From Roseomonas alba (GTDB lineage Bacteria; Pseudomonadota; Alphaproteobacteria; Acetobacterales; Acetobacteraceae), in NCBI RefSeq assembly GCF_019430885.1, contig NZ_JAHYBZ010000002.1, positions 744,001 through 808,000 on the forward strand: DNA of 64,000 bases, read 5' to 3'. Shown here piece by piece: positions 33,880 through 42,957 of the stretch (its first letter is position 1; every line of letters starts with the position of its first letter). The translations under genes were made by a program, and so were the position numbers. Under the pieces are notes generated by a model that saw nothing but the letters and a program-made list of their open reading frames with translations, had not been told where the DNA came from and ran no database searches.

Positions 33880-36213
33880 TCAGCTCCGATGCCGCAGGCC
33901 AGTCGCCTTCAGCAGATCGATCACCTTGCCGCGCAGGCGCCAGAAGGGGCTCTTCTTCATGGACTCGATCTCCGCGAGGGCGCGCAGCAACTCGCCTGAA
34001 ACCCTGGCCGGCGCGGCCCGGTCCGTGTCCTTGAGGTCGGCCAGCGACAGCGCCTCGGCAGCGAGATCCGGTCGGCGTTGCAGCCAGGCCTGGATGCCAG
34101 CCTGGTAGCGGCGGAATTCCGCCCAGCCATTGCCCGGACGCGGCGCATGACCGGCGGCGACTTCGGCCACGGCACGGCGGAAGGCGTCCATGACGATGCG
34201 CGCCTGGTCCTCGATGGTGAACCGTGCGGCCTGGGCCAGGCCGGCGGCAATGCATGCCTCGCGTTCTGCTGGTGTGGCCAGCCGGATCAGCGCCGCGGCG
34301 GCTTCGTCCGGGTCGTCCGGGTCGACATACAGCACCGCATCGCCACCCACCTCGATGAGGGAGGAATTGGCGCAGGTGACGACCGGGCAGCCGCAGGCCA
34401 TGGCTTCGAGCACGGGCATGCCGAAGCCTTCGTAGCGCGAGAGGTAGAGCAGCGCCTCGGCCCCGGCATAGAGCAGGCGCAGCGTCGCGTCGTCGGCAGA
34501 CAGGCGCCGGATGTCCACGGACGGGGCCGCGGCGCGGAAGGCCGGTTCGATATCCGCCAGGCCGCCGACGCACAGCAATGCCATGCCGTGGCCCTGCCGC
34601 GCAGCAGCCTCGACGGCGCGGAAAGCCGCAATACCGTTCTTGTAGCCATCGGCGCCGTTGCGGTCGCCGACCATCAGCGCATAGCGCGCCGGCAGGCCGA
34701 GGCGCTGACGCGCCTCCGCGACCTCATCAGCGGGGACTGGATGGAAGACGGGGTTCAGGCCGTTATGGGCGACCGTCACCGCCTCCTCCCGCACGCCCGG
34801 GCAGAAGCGTGCGAGATCGCGGGCGGAATGGCGCGAGACCATCAGATGCGCCGCGGCGTGGCGGATGGCGCGGGCCTTCTCCTGCCAGGCCTCGTCGCTG
34901 AGATCGATGCCCATCGCCTCGGGGATCATGTCGTGCCCGAAGAAAAGCGAGGGCGTCGCCGTCGGCGACGAATAGTAGGTCGAGACGAAGAGATCCGCGC
35001 CGAGCTCTTCGCAGATGCGTTCCAGGTAGAGGCTGTCCGATCCGCAGCGCCCCAGGTCATGGGCCGCGATCGTCCGGTAATGGATGCCCGGCATGCGCGG
35101 CGCCGTGCCGGCACGGTCGAGCAGGATGATGTGCTCCGCGCTGCCGTCCTTTACCCAGGCCTCGAGCAGGGACTGCCAGACCCGGCCGATCCCCGAGGCG
35201 AGGTGCTGCCAATAGACGCCATCGACGACGATGCGGGGCCGCGCCGGCACCGGGCCGCGGTCCTTCACGCCGGTCGGCGCGTCGAAATGCCAAGTGCCGG
35301 CGGCATCGCAGCGGGCCATCGGCTCCACGCGGAACACCGCGGCATCGTCGAACATCGTCCGGTCGGAGACCCAGCCGAAATAATCGGCGAGCAGGCCGGA
35401 GCCCTTGTGCGCCAACAGTTCCCGCCAGCGCGCGGTGGCGCCGGCATAGCCGTAATAGGTCTCCTTGAAGCCAAGCTGGGCCTCGGTGACATAGGCGAAG
35501 TGCTGGAAGACGGCGCCATGGGCCTCCGTCTCGTCATGCATGAAGGGCGACTGACGCGCGATGTCGACCGCTTCGCCGCCGGCGGGGTCGGGGCGGACCA
35601 GCGTCGGCGGCTCATGCGCCGCCCAATGGTCGCCGGGTCGGAAGCGCCAAGTGCGCAGCCACTCGAAGGCGGGGTTCTGCGCGTAGTTCCGCCGCGTGCT
35701 GATGACCTTGTCCGGCCCGACGAAGTACCAGCACCAGTAATAGGCGGCGCCGCGCTCGGGCTCGGCGAGAAAGAGCCGGCGCATCTCAACGATCTGGTCG
35801 ACGGTCCAGAGTTCGTCATTGTCGATCTGCCAGAGCAGGCATTCCTCGGCAATGTTGGGCAGCGGCGCGTTCACCATCTCCTTCTTGCCGTCCCAGAATT
35901 CGCCGGGCGGCTTGCGGTAGATCGTGACCTGGCCGGGAAAGCGGCGCGCGAGGTCGTCGAGGTATTCGCTGGTGCCGTCATTGCTGCGGCCTTCGCGATG
36001 GACCGAATCGAGCACTCGGCCGCCGGCGGCGACGGACCAAGCCGTATCGTGGCGCAACGCAGCCACGCCTTCCACCACATGCCAGTGCCAGCGGAACGGC
36101 AGTTGCGCCAGCATGGCCTCGTGATACCGGATGAACGGCTCGCCGTTCAGCACGATGGTGAAGAAGTGGATCGGCAAGCCCTCGGCGGGCACCGCGCCGG
36201 CATGAGCGCCCAT
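33880..36213 (-). CDS. Two-domain glycosyltransferase (GT2-like plus GT4)
   Basis: A 777-aa bifunctional protein. Residues 1 to about 320 are GT-A-like: IHFFTIVLNGEPFIRYHEAML, SNDGTSEYLDDLARRFPG and the metal-binding LLWQIDNDELW. From about 330 (PRIVVDGVYWQHLASGIGRVWQSLL) to 680 is a GT-B family 4 domain, with LLYLSRYEGFGMPVLEAMACGCPVV as the donor-binding motif. A helical tail ending KKSPFWRLRGKVIDLLKATG follows. ATG at 36213 has GGAGA seven bases upstream and is preferred over starts at 36267 and 36234. It lies 10 bases before the GT4 gene. Two transferase domains may add two consecutive sugars. Confidence 0.88.
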   Translation of the reverse strand: MGAHAGAVPAEGLPIHFFTIVLNGEPFIRYHEAMLAQLPFRWHWHVVEGVAALRHDTAWSVAAGGRVLDSVHREGRSNDGTSEYLDDLARRFPGQVTIYRKPPGEFWDGKKEMVNAPLPNIAEECLLWQIDNDELWTVDQIVEMRRLFLAEPERGAAYYWCWYFVGPDKVISTRRNYAQNPAFEWLRTWRFRPGDHWAAHEPPTLVRPDPAGGEAVDIARQSPFMHDETEAHGAVFQHFAYVTEAQLGFKETYYGYAGATARWRELLAHKGSGLLADYFGWVSDRTMFDDAAVFRVEPMARCDAAGTWHFDAPTGVKDRGPVPARPRIVVDGVYWQHLASGIGRVWQSLLEAWVKDGSAEHIILLDRAGTAPRMPGIHYRTIAAHDLGRCGSDSLYLERICEELGADLFVSTYYSSPTATPSLFFGHDMIPEAMGIDLSDEAWQEKARAIRHAAAHLMVSRHSARDLARFCPGVREEAVTVAHNGLNPVFHPVPADEVAEARQRLGLPARYALMVGDRNGADGYKNGIAAFRAVEAAARQGHGMALLCVGGLADIEPAFRAAAPSVDIRRLSADDATLRLLYAGAEALLYLSRYEGFGMPVLEAMACGCPVVTCANSSLIEVGGDAVLYVDPDDPDEAAAALIRLATPAEREACIAAGLAQAARFTIEDQARIVMDAFRRAVAEVAAGHAPRPGNGWAEFRRYQAGIQAWLQRRPDLAAEALSLADLKDTDRAAPARVSGELLRALAEIESMKKSPFWRLRGKVIDLLKATGLRHRS

Positions 36214-36302
36214 CGGCGTCTCTCCGTTGCTCATCCCGGCAAGGCCGGAACCGGTGTCAGTCGGCACGGATCGATACGTCTCCCCGTCTGGTCGCGGATG
36301 GC

Positions 36303-38114
36303 CTAGCCGATGTCGCGCGCATGCATCTCATCGACCTGCATCTCCTGAGCCGGCGGCGCGATACGGCTGTAGGCCGGGATCCGTGTGGCCTGCAGGCGCC
36401 GCCGCCACCGCGCATAGTTGTGACGGAACTTCCCGGAAGGATGCGACAGAGTCCAGTTGTCCTTGGAGGTCGACCGCCAGTGCCAGGTCGCCGTGGCGCC
36501 GGGCACGAAGCGGAACGGCGTCCGGCCCGCGGCGAGCGTCAGGAAGAACACGTCCTCCGCCCAGTCGATCGCGGGGTCGCGGAGCATATCCTCGTCCAGC
36601 ACGGAACGGCGGCAGATCCAGGCATTGTGGCCGATGACGTTCCTCGTCGGCGAGAAATCGACGAACCGCTCCTCCTCGATCGCGAAGAGTTCGCGCTGCT
36701 CGGGGATCGTCTCGCCCCGCGGCCCGTTGAACTGGGGCCCGTCGACATAATGCCCCTCCTCCTCCTCGATCCGGATGAGCCCGCAATAGGCAAAGCCGGA
36801 CTCGGGATGCCTCTCCAGCGCCTCGAGGAGCAGCGCCACGTGATTCGGGAAGAGGGTGTCGTCGTCGTCGAGGAAGGCGAGGTAGTCCGCGCGCACGGCA
36901 TGCAGCCCGGCCCACCAGCAGGTCGCCCGGTTGCCGAGATTGGGCACGATCACGCGGTTGATCCAGGCGAAGCGGTCGCTGTACTGCGCCAGCAGATCAT
37001 CCAGCCCCTCGACCGGATGGAACTGCACGATGGTGATGGCGATCGAGGGATGGGTCTGCGCCGCCAGGCTCTCGAGTGCCCGGGTGATCATCGCCGTGGG
37101 GCGCGACCCGACCCGGATGACGTATTCGACCGTCGGGGCCTGCGGCGCCTCCGCCCTGCGGACCGGGACCATCAGCCGGCGCTCGCGCACGCGGTCGACG
37201 AAGTCGGGAAGCGGGCGCAGCATGCCTTCCAGGGTGAAGCTCTCGCGGAAGATCGCGTTCGATTGCCGCGCAAGCCGCGTCGCCACGTCGCGGTGCCGCG
37301 CCGCCCAGTCCACATGGGCGACGATCTGCTCGACCAGCAGCGGCGCCGGCAGGGAAGCATCCACATAGAGCGCGCTGTCGCGGAACCAGTGGCGCGGGAA
37401 ACCGAAATCGTCGGTGATGATCAGCGCACCGGCGGCAGCGGCCTCGAACAGCCGCATCGAGGGGGTGTCGGCATCCCGGTGCATGGCCTTGTGCAGGCAC
37501 AGGGCAATGCCGGCCTGCCGCAGCGCGTCGATCACCGAGGTGCCGTCAAAGGGCAGCAGGCCGCGATAGCTTTCCCCACGATCGTGCCAGGCGGCGCTCG
37601 GGCCATAGATATGCAGCGGCACCCGGCCGTCGAGGCCGCTGAAGACCGCCCCGTGCCGCGACCCGTCCCAATGCGTGCCGGCATACATGACGGCAGGCTG
37701 CGCCGGATAGGCGCCGGCCGGCCCGCAATCATGCGTCGAAGGCAGCATCAGCCGGTCATGGATGACGGCGCGCTTGCCCTGGCCCGCGCAGAAATCGTCG
37801 ATCCACTCCGCCACGGAAGCGGAGCCGCAGAGGTGCCCGTCGAGGCTGAGCAACGCACGCCGGCGGATCGGGTCGTCGGCGAAGAAGGCCGGCGGGCTCC
37901 AGTTCAGCCCGATGGTCGGGAATTCGGTCAGTTTGGGCGAGTATTCATGCGTCACGAGGACGCAGTCGGGGCGGCAGGCCAGGATGTCATCGGAGGTGAC
38001 GACCTCGACGACGTCGAAGCCGACGCGATCAGCGGCGATCAGGAAGCGCTTCGACCATTCGGCCTCGGCGATCTCCGGGTGGTTGGGCAGCGAGTTCTGC
38101 AGGGCGATCCGCAC
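36303..38114 (-). CDS. Two-domain glycosyltransferase (CgeB-like GT-B plus GT2)
   Basis: A 603-aa protein with the reverse order of its neighbour. The N-terminal part (1 to about 320) resembles CgeB-type glycosyltransferases, with VMYAGTHWDGSRHGAVFSGL and TPSMRLFEAAAAGALIITDDF as the donor-binding segment. The C-terminal part (about 330-570) is a family 2 GT-A domain: RALESLAAQTHPSIAITIVQF, then ADYLAFLDDDDTLFPNHVALLLEAL with a DDDD metal site, and IDWAEDVFFLTLAAG. It sits between the FkbM methyltransferase (19-base gap) and the 777-aa transferase. Donor sugars unknown. Confidence 0.88.
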   Translation of the reverse strand: MRIALQNSLPNHPEIAEAEWSKRFLIAADRVGFDVVEVVTSDDILACRPDCVLVTHEYSPKLTEFPTIGLNWSPPAFFADDPIRRRALLSLDGHLCGSASVAEWIDDFCAGQGKRAVIHDRLMLPSTHDCGPAGAYPAQPAVMYAGTHWDGSRHGAVFSGLDGRVPLHIYGPSAAWHDRGESYRGLLPFDGTSVIDALRQAGIALCLHKAMHRDADTPSMRLFEAAAAGALIITDDFGFPRHWFRDSALYVDASLPAPLLVEQIVAHVDWAARHRDVATRLARQSNAIFRESFTLEGMLRPLPDFVDRVRERRLMVPVRRAEAPQAPTVEYVIRVGSRPTAMITRALESLAAQTHPSIAITIVQFHPVEGLDDLLAQYSDRFAWINRVIVPNLGNRATCWWAGLHAVRADYLAFLDDDDTLFPNHVALLLEALERHPESGFAYCGLIRIEEEEGHYVDGPQFNGPRGETIPEQRELFAIEEERFVDFSPTRNVIGHNAWICRRSVLDEDMLRDPAIDWAEDVFFLTLAAGRTPFRFVPGATATWHWRSTSKDNWTLSHPSGKFRHNYARWRRRLQATRIPAYSRIAPPAQEMQVDEMHARDIG

Positions 38115-38132
38115 GTCCGGTCTGCTCCGTCG

Positions 38133-39560
38133 TCAGGCGTCGCGGCGCACGAAGACGCCGTCGGCCTGCAGCAGTTCGCCGGTGCGCGGGTCCTCGAATT
38201 CCGGGCCGAGCGCAACGCAGCGATAGCCGAGTTCCGAGAAGATACGGCACATGTCCGTCATCACCGGACCGCCGCCATACAGCGGCTGCAGCGACATCTC
38301 GCAGAGAATGACTTTCACCGCATGCCGCCAGCGCGACAGGCCGGCAAGCACCTGGGCCTCGTAGCCCTGCGTGTCGATCTTGAGCCCGAACTGCGTGGTC
38401 GGGTCCGAGAAGCTGCCGTCGATGATCGCATCGAGCGGCACGATCGGGCAGGTCTCGACACCTTCATAGGCGGAATGCGGTGCGGCGTCGCGATGGCGGT
38501 CGAGCATGGGGAGCAGCGAGGAGCTGGCGGAATTGCCCGCGATATTGATGGTCGCGACGCCGGCTTCGGCCCCGACCGCGCAGCGTTCCGCCACGGTCCA
38601 GAGCGGGTCGGCCGAAGCGGCCTGGCGCAACGCCGCATGCGCGCTGCTCAGCGGTTCGAAGCTCATGATCTGGCCGTGGAAGCCGCTGCGCCGCAGGCCC
38701 GTCGCGAATTGCCCCGCATTCGCCCCCACATCGAGCACCACATCGACGGCGAAGTTGCGGCATTCGTCGAGGAAGCGGCGGCTCGTATACTCGATGAAGC
38801 CTTCGTAGGACGACGCGCCATGCGCGACCGCCGGCGGCGCGGAGTGGGCGGGCGCAGGACCAGGCGGCGCCGCGATCTCCATCAGCCCGGGCGGTAGTGC
38901 CAGGGCGCGGGCCGCGGCGACATCCGGCGCCTGATCCCAGGACATGCGCCTGGCCACGCCAAGACGATGCCCGAACCGCCGCCAGCGCGACCGGCGCAGT
39001 TCGTCGGCGAAGCCCACCAGGCGATCATACTCGTCGTGCAGGGCCGCGAGCTGGCGGCTGCGTTCGCCGCCGGCCTCGGCATCCGCGGACCGCGCGGCGC
39101 CTTCGGTTATGAGGTCCTGGCCTTCCCAGGGCAGGCGCTTCGCAACCCCAAGCCTGAGCCCCAGGCGTCGCCACCGGGACGCTCCGGCAGCGAGCCTCAG
39201 TTCCTCCCGCAAGCGATCGACGGCGCGGCGAAGGTCATCGACGACATGCTGCGCCGGCTGCGGGGCGGCCGGCGCCGGTGCGCTCACCGCCGCCTCATAG
39301 CCCTTGCGGATCGACTCCAGACGATCCTCGGCCAGGGTCTGGGCGGCGCCCAGCGCCCGGCGCAGGCGCAGCAGCTCGCGCGCCTGAAGGTCCACGACGC
39401 GCCGCAGGCCCGCGGCATCCTCCGCCGCAGTCACAATGGGAATTTCCGCACGCAGCGACAGCGCGGGCGCCACGCCACCGTTCCCGCCGCCCGCACCATG
39501 AAGACCACCCGTGACAGGTCCGGTGAAATCCGTCACTTCACCAGAATTGATCGGCATCAT
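38133..39560 (-). CDS. FkbM-family methyltransferase with a repeat-containing N-terminal extension
   Basis: A 475-aa protein. The C-terminal 220 residues are an FkbM SAM-dependent methyltransferase: VDVVLDVGANAGQFATGLRRSGFHGQIMSFEPLSSAHAAL, and later FGLKIDTQGYEAQVLAGL. FkbM enzymes O-methylate sugars or macrolides. The first about 250 residues are helical, probably coiled coil, and contain two copies of SRWRRxGxRLGVAxR (about 129-143 and 195-209), each followed by an acidic stretch and a tryptophan. Similar basic WRRLG motifs end many glycan enzymes and may anchor them to the membrane. First gene of the minus-strand set; start ATG at 39560 or 39557. Confidence 0.87.
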   Translation of the reverse strand: MMPINSGEVTDFTGPVTGGLHGAGGGNGGVAPALSLRAEIPIVTAAEDAAGLRRVVDLQARELLRLRRALGAAQTLAEDRLESIRKGYEAAVSAPAPAAPQPAQHVVDDLRRAVDRLREELRLAAGASRWRRLGLRLGVAKRLPWEGQDLITEGAARSADAEAGGERSRQLAALHDEYDRLVGFADELRRSRWRRFGHRLGVARRMSWDQAPDVAAARALALPPGLMEIAAPPGPAPAHSAPPAVAHGASSYEGFIEYTSRRFLDECRNFAVDVVLDVGANAGQFATGLRRSGFHGQIMSFEPLSSAHAALRQAASADPLWTVAERCAVGAEAGVATINIAGNSASSSLLPMLDRHRDAAPHSAYEGVETCPIVPLDAIIDGSFSDPTTQFGLKIDTQGYEAQVLAGLSRWRHAVKVILCEMSLQPLYGGGPVMTDMCRIFSELGYRCVALGPEFEDPRTGELLQADGVFVRRDA

Positions 39561-39627
39561 GCTCTACGGGACCTTACAGGGGGAGCGCGACATAGCTTCC
39601 GGCTTACACGAGGGCAAGGGTCGAATA

Positions 39628-39652
39628 TTCATTCATGCAATGCATGAATGAA
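39628..39652. promoter_or_regulatory. 25-bp perfect palindrome in the AT-rich divergent promoter of the glycan locus
   Basis: TTCATTCATGCA and its exact complement TGCATGAATGAA flank a single central A. It lies in the only markedly AT-rich stretch of the window (about 39620-39710), between the divergent FkbM and GT2 genes, with possible -10 sequences such as TATAAG at about 39694 on the plus side. A dimeric regulator's operator is the most likely reading; no regulator gene is adjacent. Confidence 0.6.
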
Positions 39653-39761
39653 AAAATACTGAAATAATATTCTTCCCTATCGGGGCATCGAGTTATAAGA
39701 CGACACGTGTCGGCGAGAATGCAGAAGCACGGACCCGGCTTTCGAGTGACGTAATGGGGTG

Positions 39762-40751
39762 ATGCCCGATGGGACGCGGCAACTGCAATCCTTCCCTGGC
39801 ACCTGCGGTACCGTGACGCGTACCGGCACTTCGCGGTCCGACACCGACCGCCCGCTCATATCCGTTATCACGGTCTGCCGGAATGCAGCAGCTACGTTGC
39901 AGAACTGCATAACCAGCGTGATGGAGCAATCCTACGCCCCCATCGAGCACATTGTCATCGACGGAGCATCGACCGACGAGACCGGCGCCATCCTTGCGCG
40001 GAATGCGTCCCGATTGGCCCTTGTCGTCTCGGAACCCGATCGCGGTCTCTACGATGCGATGAACAAGGGCATCGCGCGCGCGCGTGGCGAATTCGTCTTT
40101 TTCCTGAACGCCGATGACACTTTCGCGAGTCGCGATGCTCTCCGCGACGCCATGGCCGAAATTGCACGGCAGCCGGAGGCCGACGTCTACTATGGCGCGC
40201 TGGAGATCCGCAGCGCACAGGGGCGTATGGTCCATGTCCCCCCGCCGCCCGACCAGGCGGAGGAGGAGATGGTGCTCGGCTGCCTGCCGCATCAGGCGAC
40301 GCTGGCGCGGCGCGCGGTCTTCGATCGGACCGGCCCCTTCGACCTGCGCTGGCGCCGGCACGCCGACTACGACTGGTGGCTGAAGGTGATGGCGGACCCC
40401 GCCCTGCGCCTGGCGCAGATCGACACCGTGATCGGGTCCTTCGCCATGGGTGGGGCCTCCTCCGATCTCGCCAAGGGGCAGCCCGAGGTCTTCGCCATCC
40501 AGAATGCCTCGCCGATCTATCGGTCGGAGGCATGGGACAGGCGGCGAATCGACCTGTTCCAGAAGGCCTGGCTGGAGGCTCGGATCGAAGCCTCGCGCCT
40601 GCGTGAGGAGCTGGCGGCACCCCGCGGCGCGCTGCCCGCGTCCGGGCGCTCCCTGCGCCAGTGGCTCGTGCAAAACCTGCCAAGGCCCGTGCTGAACCTG
40701 CTGCTGCGCATCAAGCGGCGCCTGGCCGGCCGGAACGCTTCCGGCGGCTGA
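39762..40751 (+). CDS. Family 2 glycosyltransferase
   Basis: A 329-aa GT-A-fold enzyme. LISVITVCRNAAATLQNCITSVMEQSYAPIEHIVIDGASTDETGAIL is the WcaA/WcaE-like opening, FVFFLNADDTFASRDAL carries the metal-binding ADD, and LPHQATLARRAVFDRTGPFD is the acceptor region seen in colanic-acid-type transferases. The basic tail WLVQNLPRPVLNLLLRIKRRL probably associates with the membrane. ATG at 39762 follows a GTG at 39759 that could also serve. Closely similar in pattern to the GT2 at 44562-45473, so probably an old duplication. It opens the plus-strand half of the polysaccharide locus. Confidence 0.9.
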   Translation: MPDGTRQLQSFPGTCGTVTRTGTSRSDTDRPLISVITVCRNAAATLQNCITSVMEQSYAPIEHIVIDGASTDETGAILARNASRLALVVSEPDRGLYDAMNKGIARARGEFVFFLNADDTFASRDALRDAMAEIARQPEADVYYGALEIRSAQGRMVHVPPPPDQAEEEMVLGCLPHQATLARRAVFDRTGPFDLRWRRHADYDWWLKVMADPALRLAQIDTVIGSFAMGGASSDLAKGQPEVFAIQNASPIYRSEAWDRRRIDLFQKAWLEARIEASRLREELAAPRGALPASGRSLRQWLVQNLPRPVLNLLLRIKRRLAGRNASGG

Positions 40752-40920
40752 TCGCCGGCCGATTCCATGTCGCAGCCGGCCCGGATGCTGCCCGCCGCCG
40801 CTTCGCCCGCAGCCCCTTCCGGAGCCAGGGCCTCGCGCCCCTTCCGATGCCGCCGTGCCAGGGCTATAGACGCCGGCTCGGTTCGGCGCGCGGATGCGGC
40901 CATCCCCAGGAAGGATACTC

Positions 40921-41976
40921 ATGCCTGAACACCGCAAGGTCGCCCTCGTCACCGGCATCACCGGCCAGGACGGCTCCTACCTCGCCGAGTTGCTGCTGGC
41001 GAAGGGGTATGAGGTGCATGGCATCAAGCGCCGTTCCTCCTCCTTCAACACGGGGCGGATCGACCATTTGTATCACGACCGCCATGTGCCGGGCGCATCC
41101 TTCCGCCTGCACCATGGCGACCTGACGGACGCGACCAACCTGATCCGCATCCTGGCGCAGGTGAAGCCGACCGAAATCTACAATCTCGGCGCCCAGTCCC
41201 ATGTCGCCGTATCCTTCGAGACGCCGGAATACACCGCCAATTCCGATGCGCTCGGCACGTTGCGCCTGCTCGAGGCCGTCCGCATCCTCGGCATGGAAAA
41301 GACCGCGCGCTTCTACCAGGCCTCGACCTCGGAACTGTACGGCAAGGTCCAGGCCGTGCCGCAGGACGAGACGACGCCCTTCTACCCGCGCAGCCCTTAT
41401 GCCGCGGCGAAGCTCTATGCCTACTGGATCGTGGTGAACTATCGCGAGGCCTATGGCCTGCACGCCTCGAACGGCATCCTGTTCAACCATGAGAGCCCGC
41501 GCCGCGGCGAGACCTTCGTCACCCGCAAGATCACCCGCGCGGTGGCGGCGATCAGCCTCGGCAAGCAGGACACGCTCTACCTCGGCAACCTCGATGCGCG
41601 GCGCGACTGGGGCCATGCGCGCGACTATGTCGAGGGGATGTGGCGCATCCTCCAGCAGGAGACCTCGGACGACTATGTGCTCGCCACCGGCGAGACATAC
41701 ACCGTCCGCCACTTCTGCGACCTTGCCTTCGCCGAAGCCGGCATTGCGATCGACTGGCAGGGCGAAGGCGTGAACGAGACCGGCACCTGCAAGAAGACCG
41801 GCAAGGTTGTGGTGCGCGTTGACCCTGCCTATTTCCGCCCCACCGAGGTCGACCTGCTGATCGGCAACCCCGACAAGGCGAAGCGTGTCCTCGGCTGGTC
41901 GCATACGGTCACGCTGCCCGAACTCGCCTCGGAGATGGTGGCGGCCGACATCGCGGAGTTGAAGGCCAATGCCTGA
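40921..41976 (+). CDS. gmd: GDP-mannose 4,6-dehydratase
   Basis: A 351-aa extended SDR that converts GDP-mannose to GDP-4-keto-6-deoxymannose, the first step to GDP-L-fucose. [44 protein letters not shown] binds NADP, and [50 protein letters not shown] holds the catalytic YxxxK and the GDP-binding arginines. AAGGA is five bases before ATG 40921. It overlaps fcl by eight bases. The 169-base gap upstream shows no gene. Confidence 0.97.
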   Translation: MPEHRKVALVTGITGQDGSYLAELLLAKGYEVHGIKRRSSSFNTGRIDHLYHDRHVPGASFRLHHGDLTDATNLIRILAQVKPTEIYNLGAQSHVAVSFETPEYTANSDALGTLRLLEAVRILGMEKTARFYQASTSELYGKVQAVPQDETTPFYPRSPYAAAKLYAYWIVVNYREAYGLHASNGILFNHESPRRGETFVTRKITRAVAAISLGKQDTLYLGNLDARRDWGHARDYVEGMWRILQQETSDDYVLATGETYTVRHFCDLAFAEAGIAIDWQGEGVNETGTCKKTGKVVVRVDPAYFRPTEVDLLIGNPDKAKRVLGWSHTVTLPELASEMVAADIAELKANA

Positions 41977-42946
41977 CGTGCCGGCGCCTGCCGTGCTGCC
42001 CGAGATCTTCCCCCTGCGCGGCAAGCGCGTCTATGTCGCGGGCCATCGCGGCATGGTGGGGGCGGCCTGCGCGCGGCGCCTGGCGCAGGAGGGCGCGGAA
42101 GTCATCACCTCGGACCGCACGAGCGTCGATCTGCGCCGCCAGGCGGATGTCGAGGCCTTCATGGCCCGCGAGAAGCCCGACGCCATGATCGTCGCCGCCG
42201 CCAAGGTCGGCGGCATCCTGGCGAACGACACCTATCCGGCGGACTTCCTCTACGACAACCTAATGATTGAGGCGAACCTCATCGAGGCCGCCCATCGCTG
42301 TGACGTCAACCGCGCGCTGTTCCTCGGCTCCTCCTGCATCTACCCGCGCGAGGCGCCGAACCCGATCAACGAGGATGCCCTGCTGACCGGCCCGCTCGAG
42401 AAGACCAACGAGTGGTACGCCATTGCCAAGATCGCCGGCATCAAGCTGTGCCAGGCCTATCGTCGCCAGCACGGGCGCGACTACATCTCGGCCATGCCCT
42501 GCAACCTCTACGGGCCCGGCGACTATTTCCATCCCACGCGCAGCCACGTCATCCCCGCCCTGCTGCAGCGCTTCCACGACGCCGCGCAGAACAAGGTGCC
42601 GACGGTCACCTGCTGGGGGTCTGGCACGCCGCGGCGCGAATTCATGCATGTCGACGATGTGGCGGAGGCCTGCACCTTCCTCCTCGCCCGCTATTCGGGC
42701 GAGAGCCATCTCAACATCGGCACCGGCAGCGACATCACGATCAAGGAACTGGCCGAGGCCATCGCGCAGGTCACCGGCTTCAAGGGCCAGATCGCCTGGG
42801 ATACCTCGAAGCCGGACGGGACCATGCTGAAGCGCATGGACGTCTCGCGCATCGGTGCGCTGGGCTGGCATGCGCGTATCGGCTTCGCCGAGGGGCTCGC
42901 GGCCACCTATCGCTGGTTCCTCGCCCAGCCCAACCTGCGCACCTGA
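41969..42946 (+). CDS. fcl: GDP-L-fucose synthase
   Basis: A 325-aa bifunctional epimerase/reductase that turns GDP-4-keto-6-deoxymannose into GDP-L-fucose with [27 protein letters not shown] is the cofactor loop, [19 protein letters not shown] the conserved catalytic serine-cysteine region, [19 protein letters not shown] the YxxxK motif, and [27 protein letters not shown] the substrate site. It overlaps gmd, so both steps are made together. The sugar is presumably used by one of the locus transferases. Confidence 0.97.
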   Translation: MPDVPAPAVLPEIFPLRGKRVYVAGHRGMVGAACARRLAQEGAEVITSDRTSVDLRRQADVEAFMAREKPDAMIVAAAKVGGILANDTYPADFLYDNLMIEANLIEAAHRCDVNRALFLGSSCIYPREAPNPINEDALLTGPLEKTNEWYAIAKIAGIKLCQAYRRQHGRDYISAMPCNLYGPGDYFHPTRSHVIPALLQRFHDAAQNKVPTVTCWGSGTPRREFMHVDDVAEACTFLLARYSGESHLNIGTGSDITIKELAEAIAQVTGFKGQIAWDTSKPDGTMLKRMDVSRIGALGWHARIGFAEGLAATYRWFLAQPNLRT

Positions 42947-42957
42947 CCGCGCGCGCA

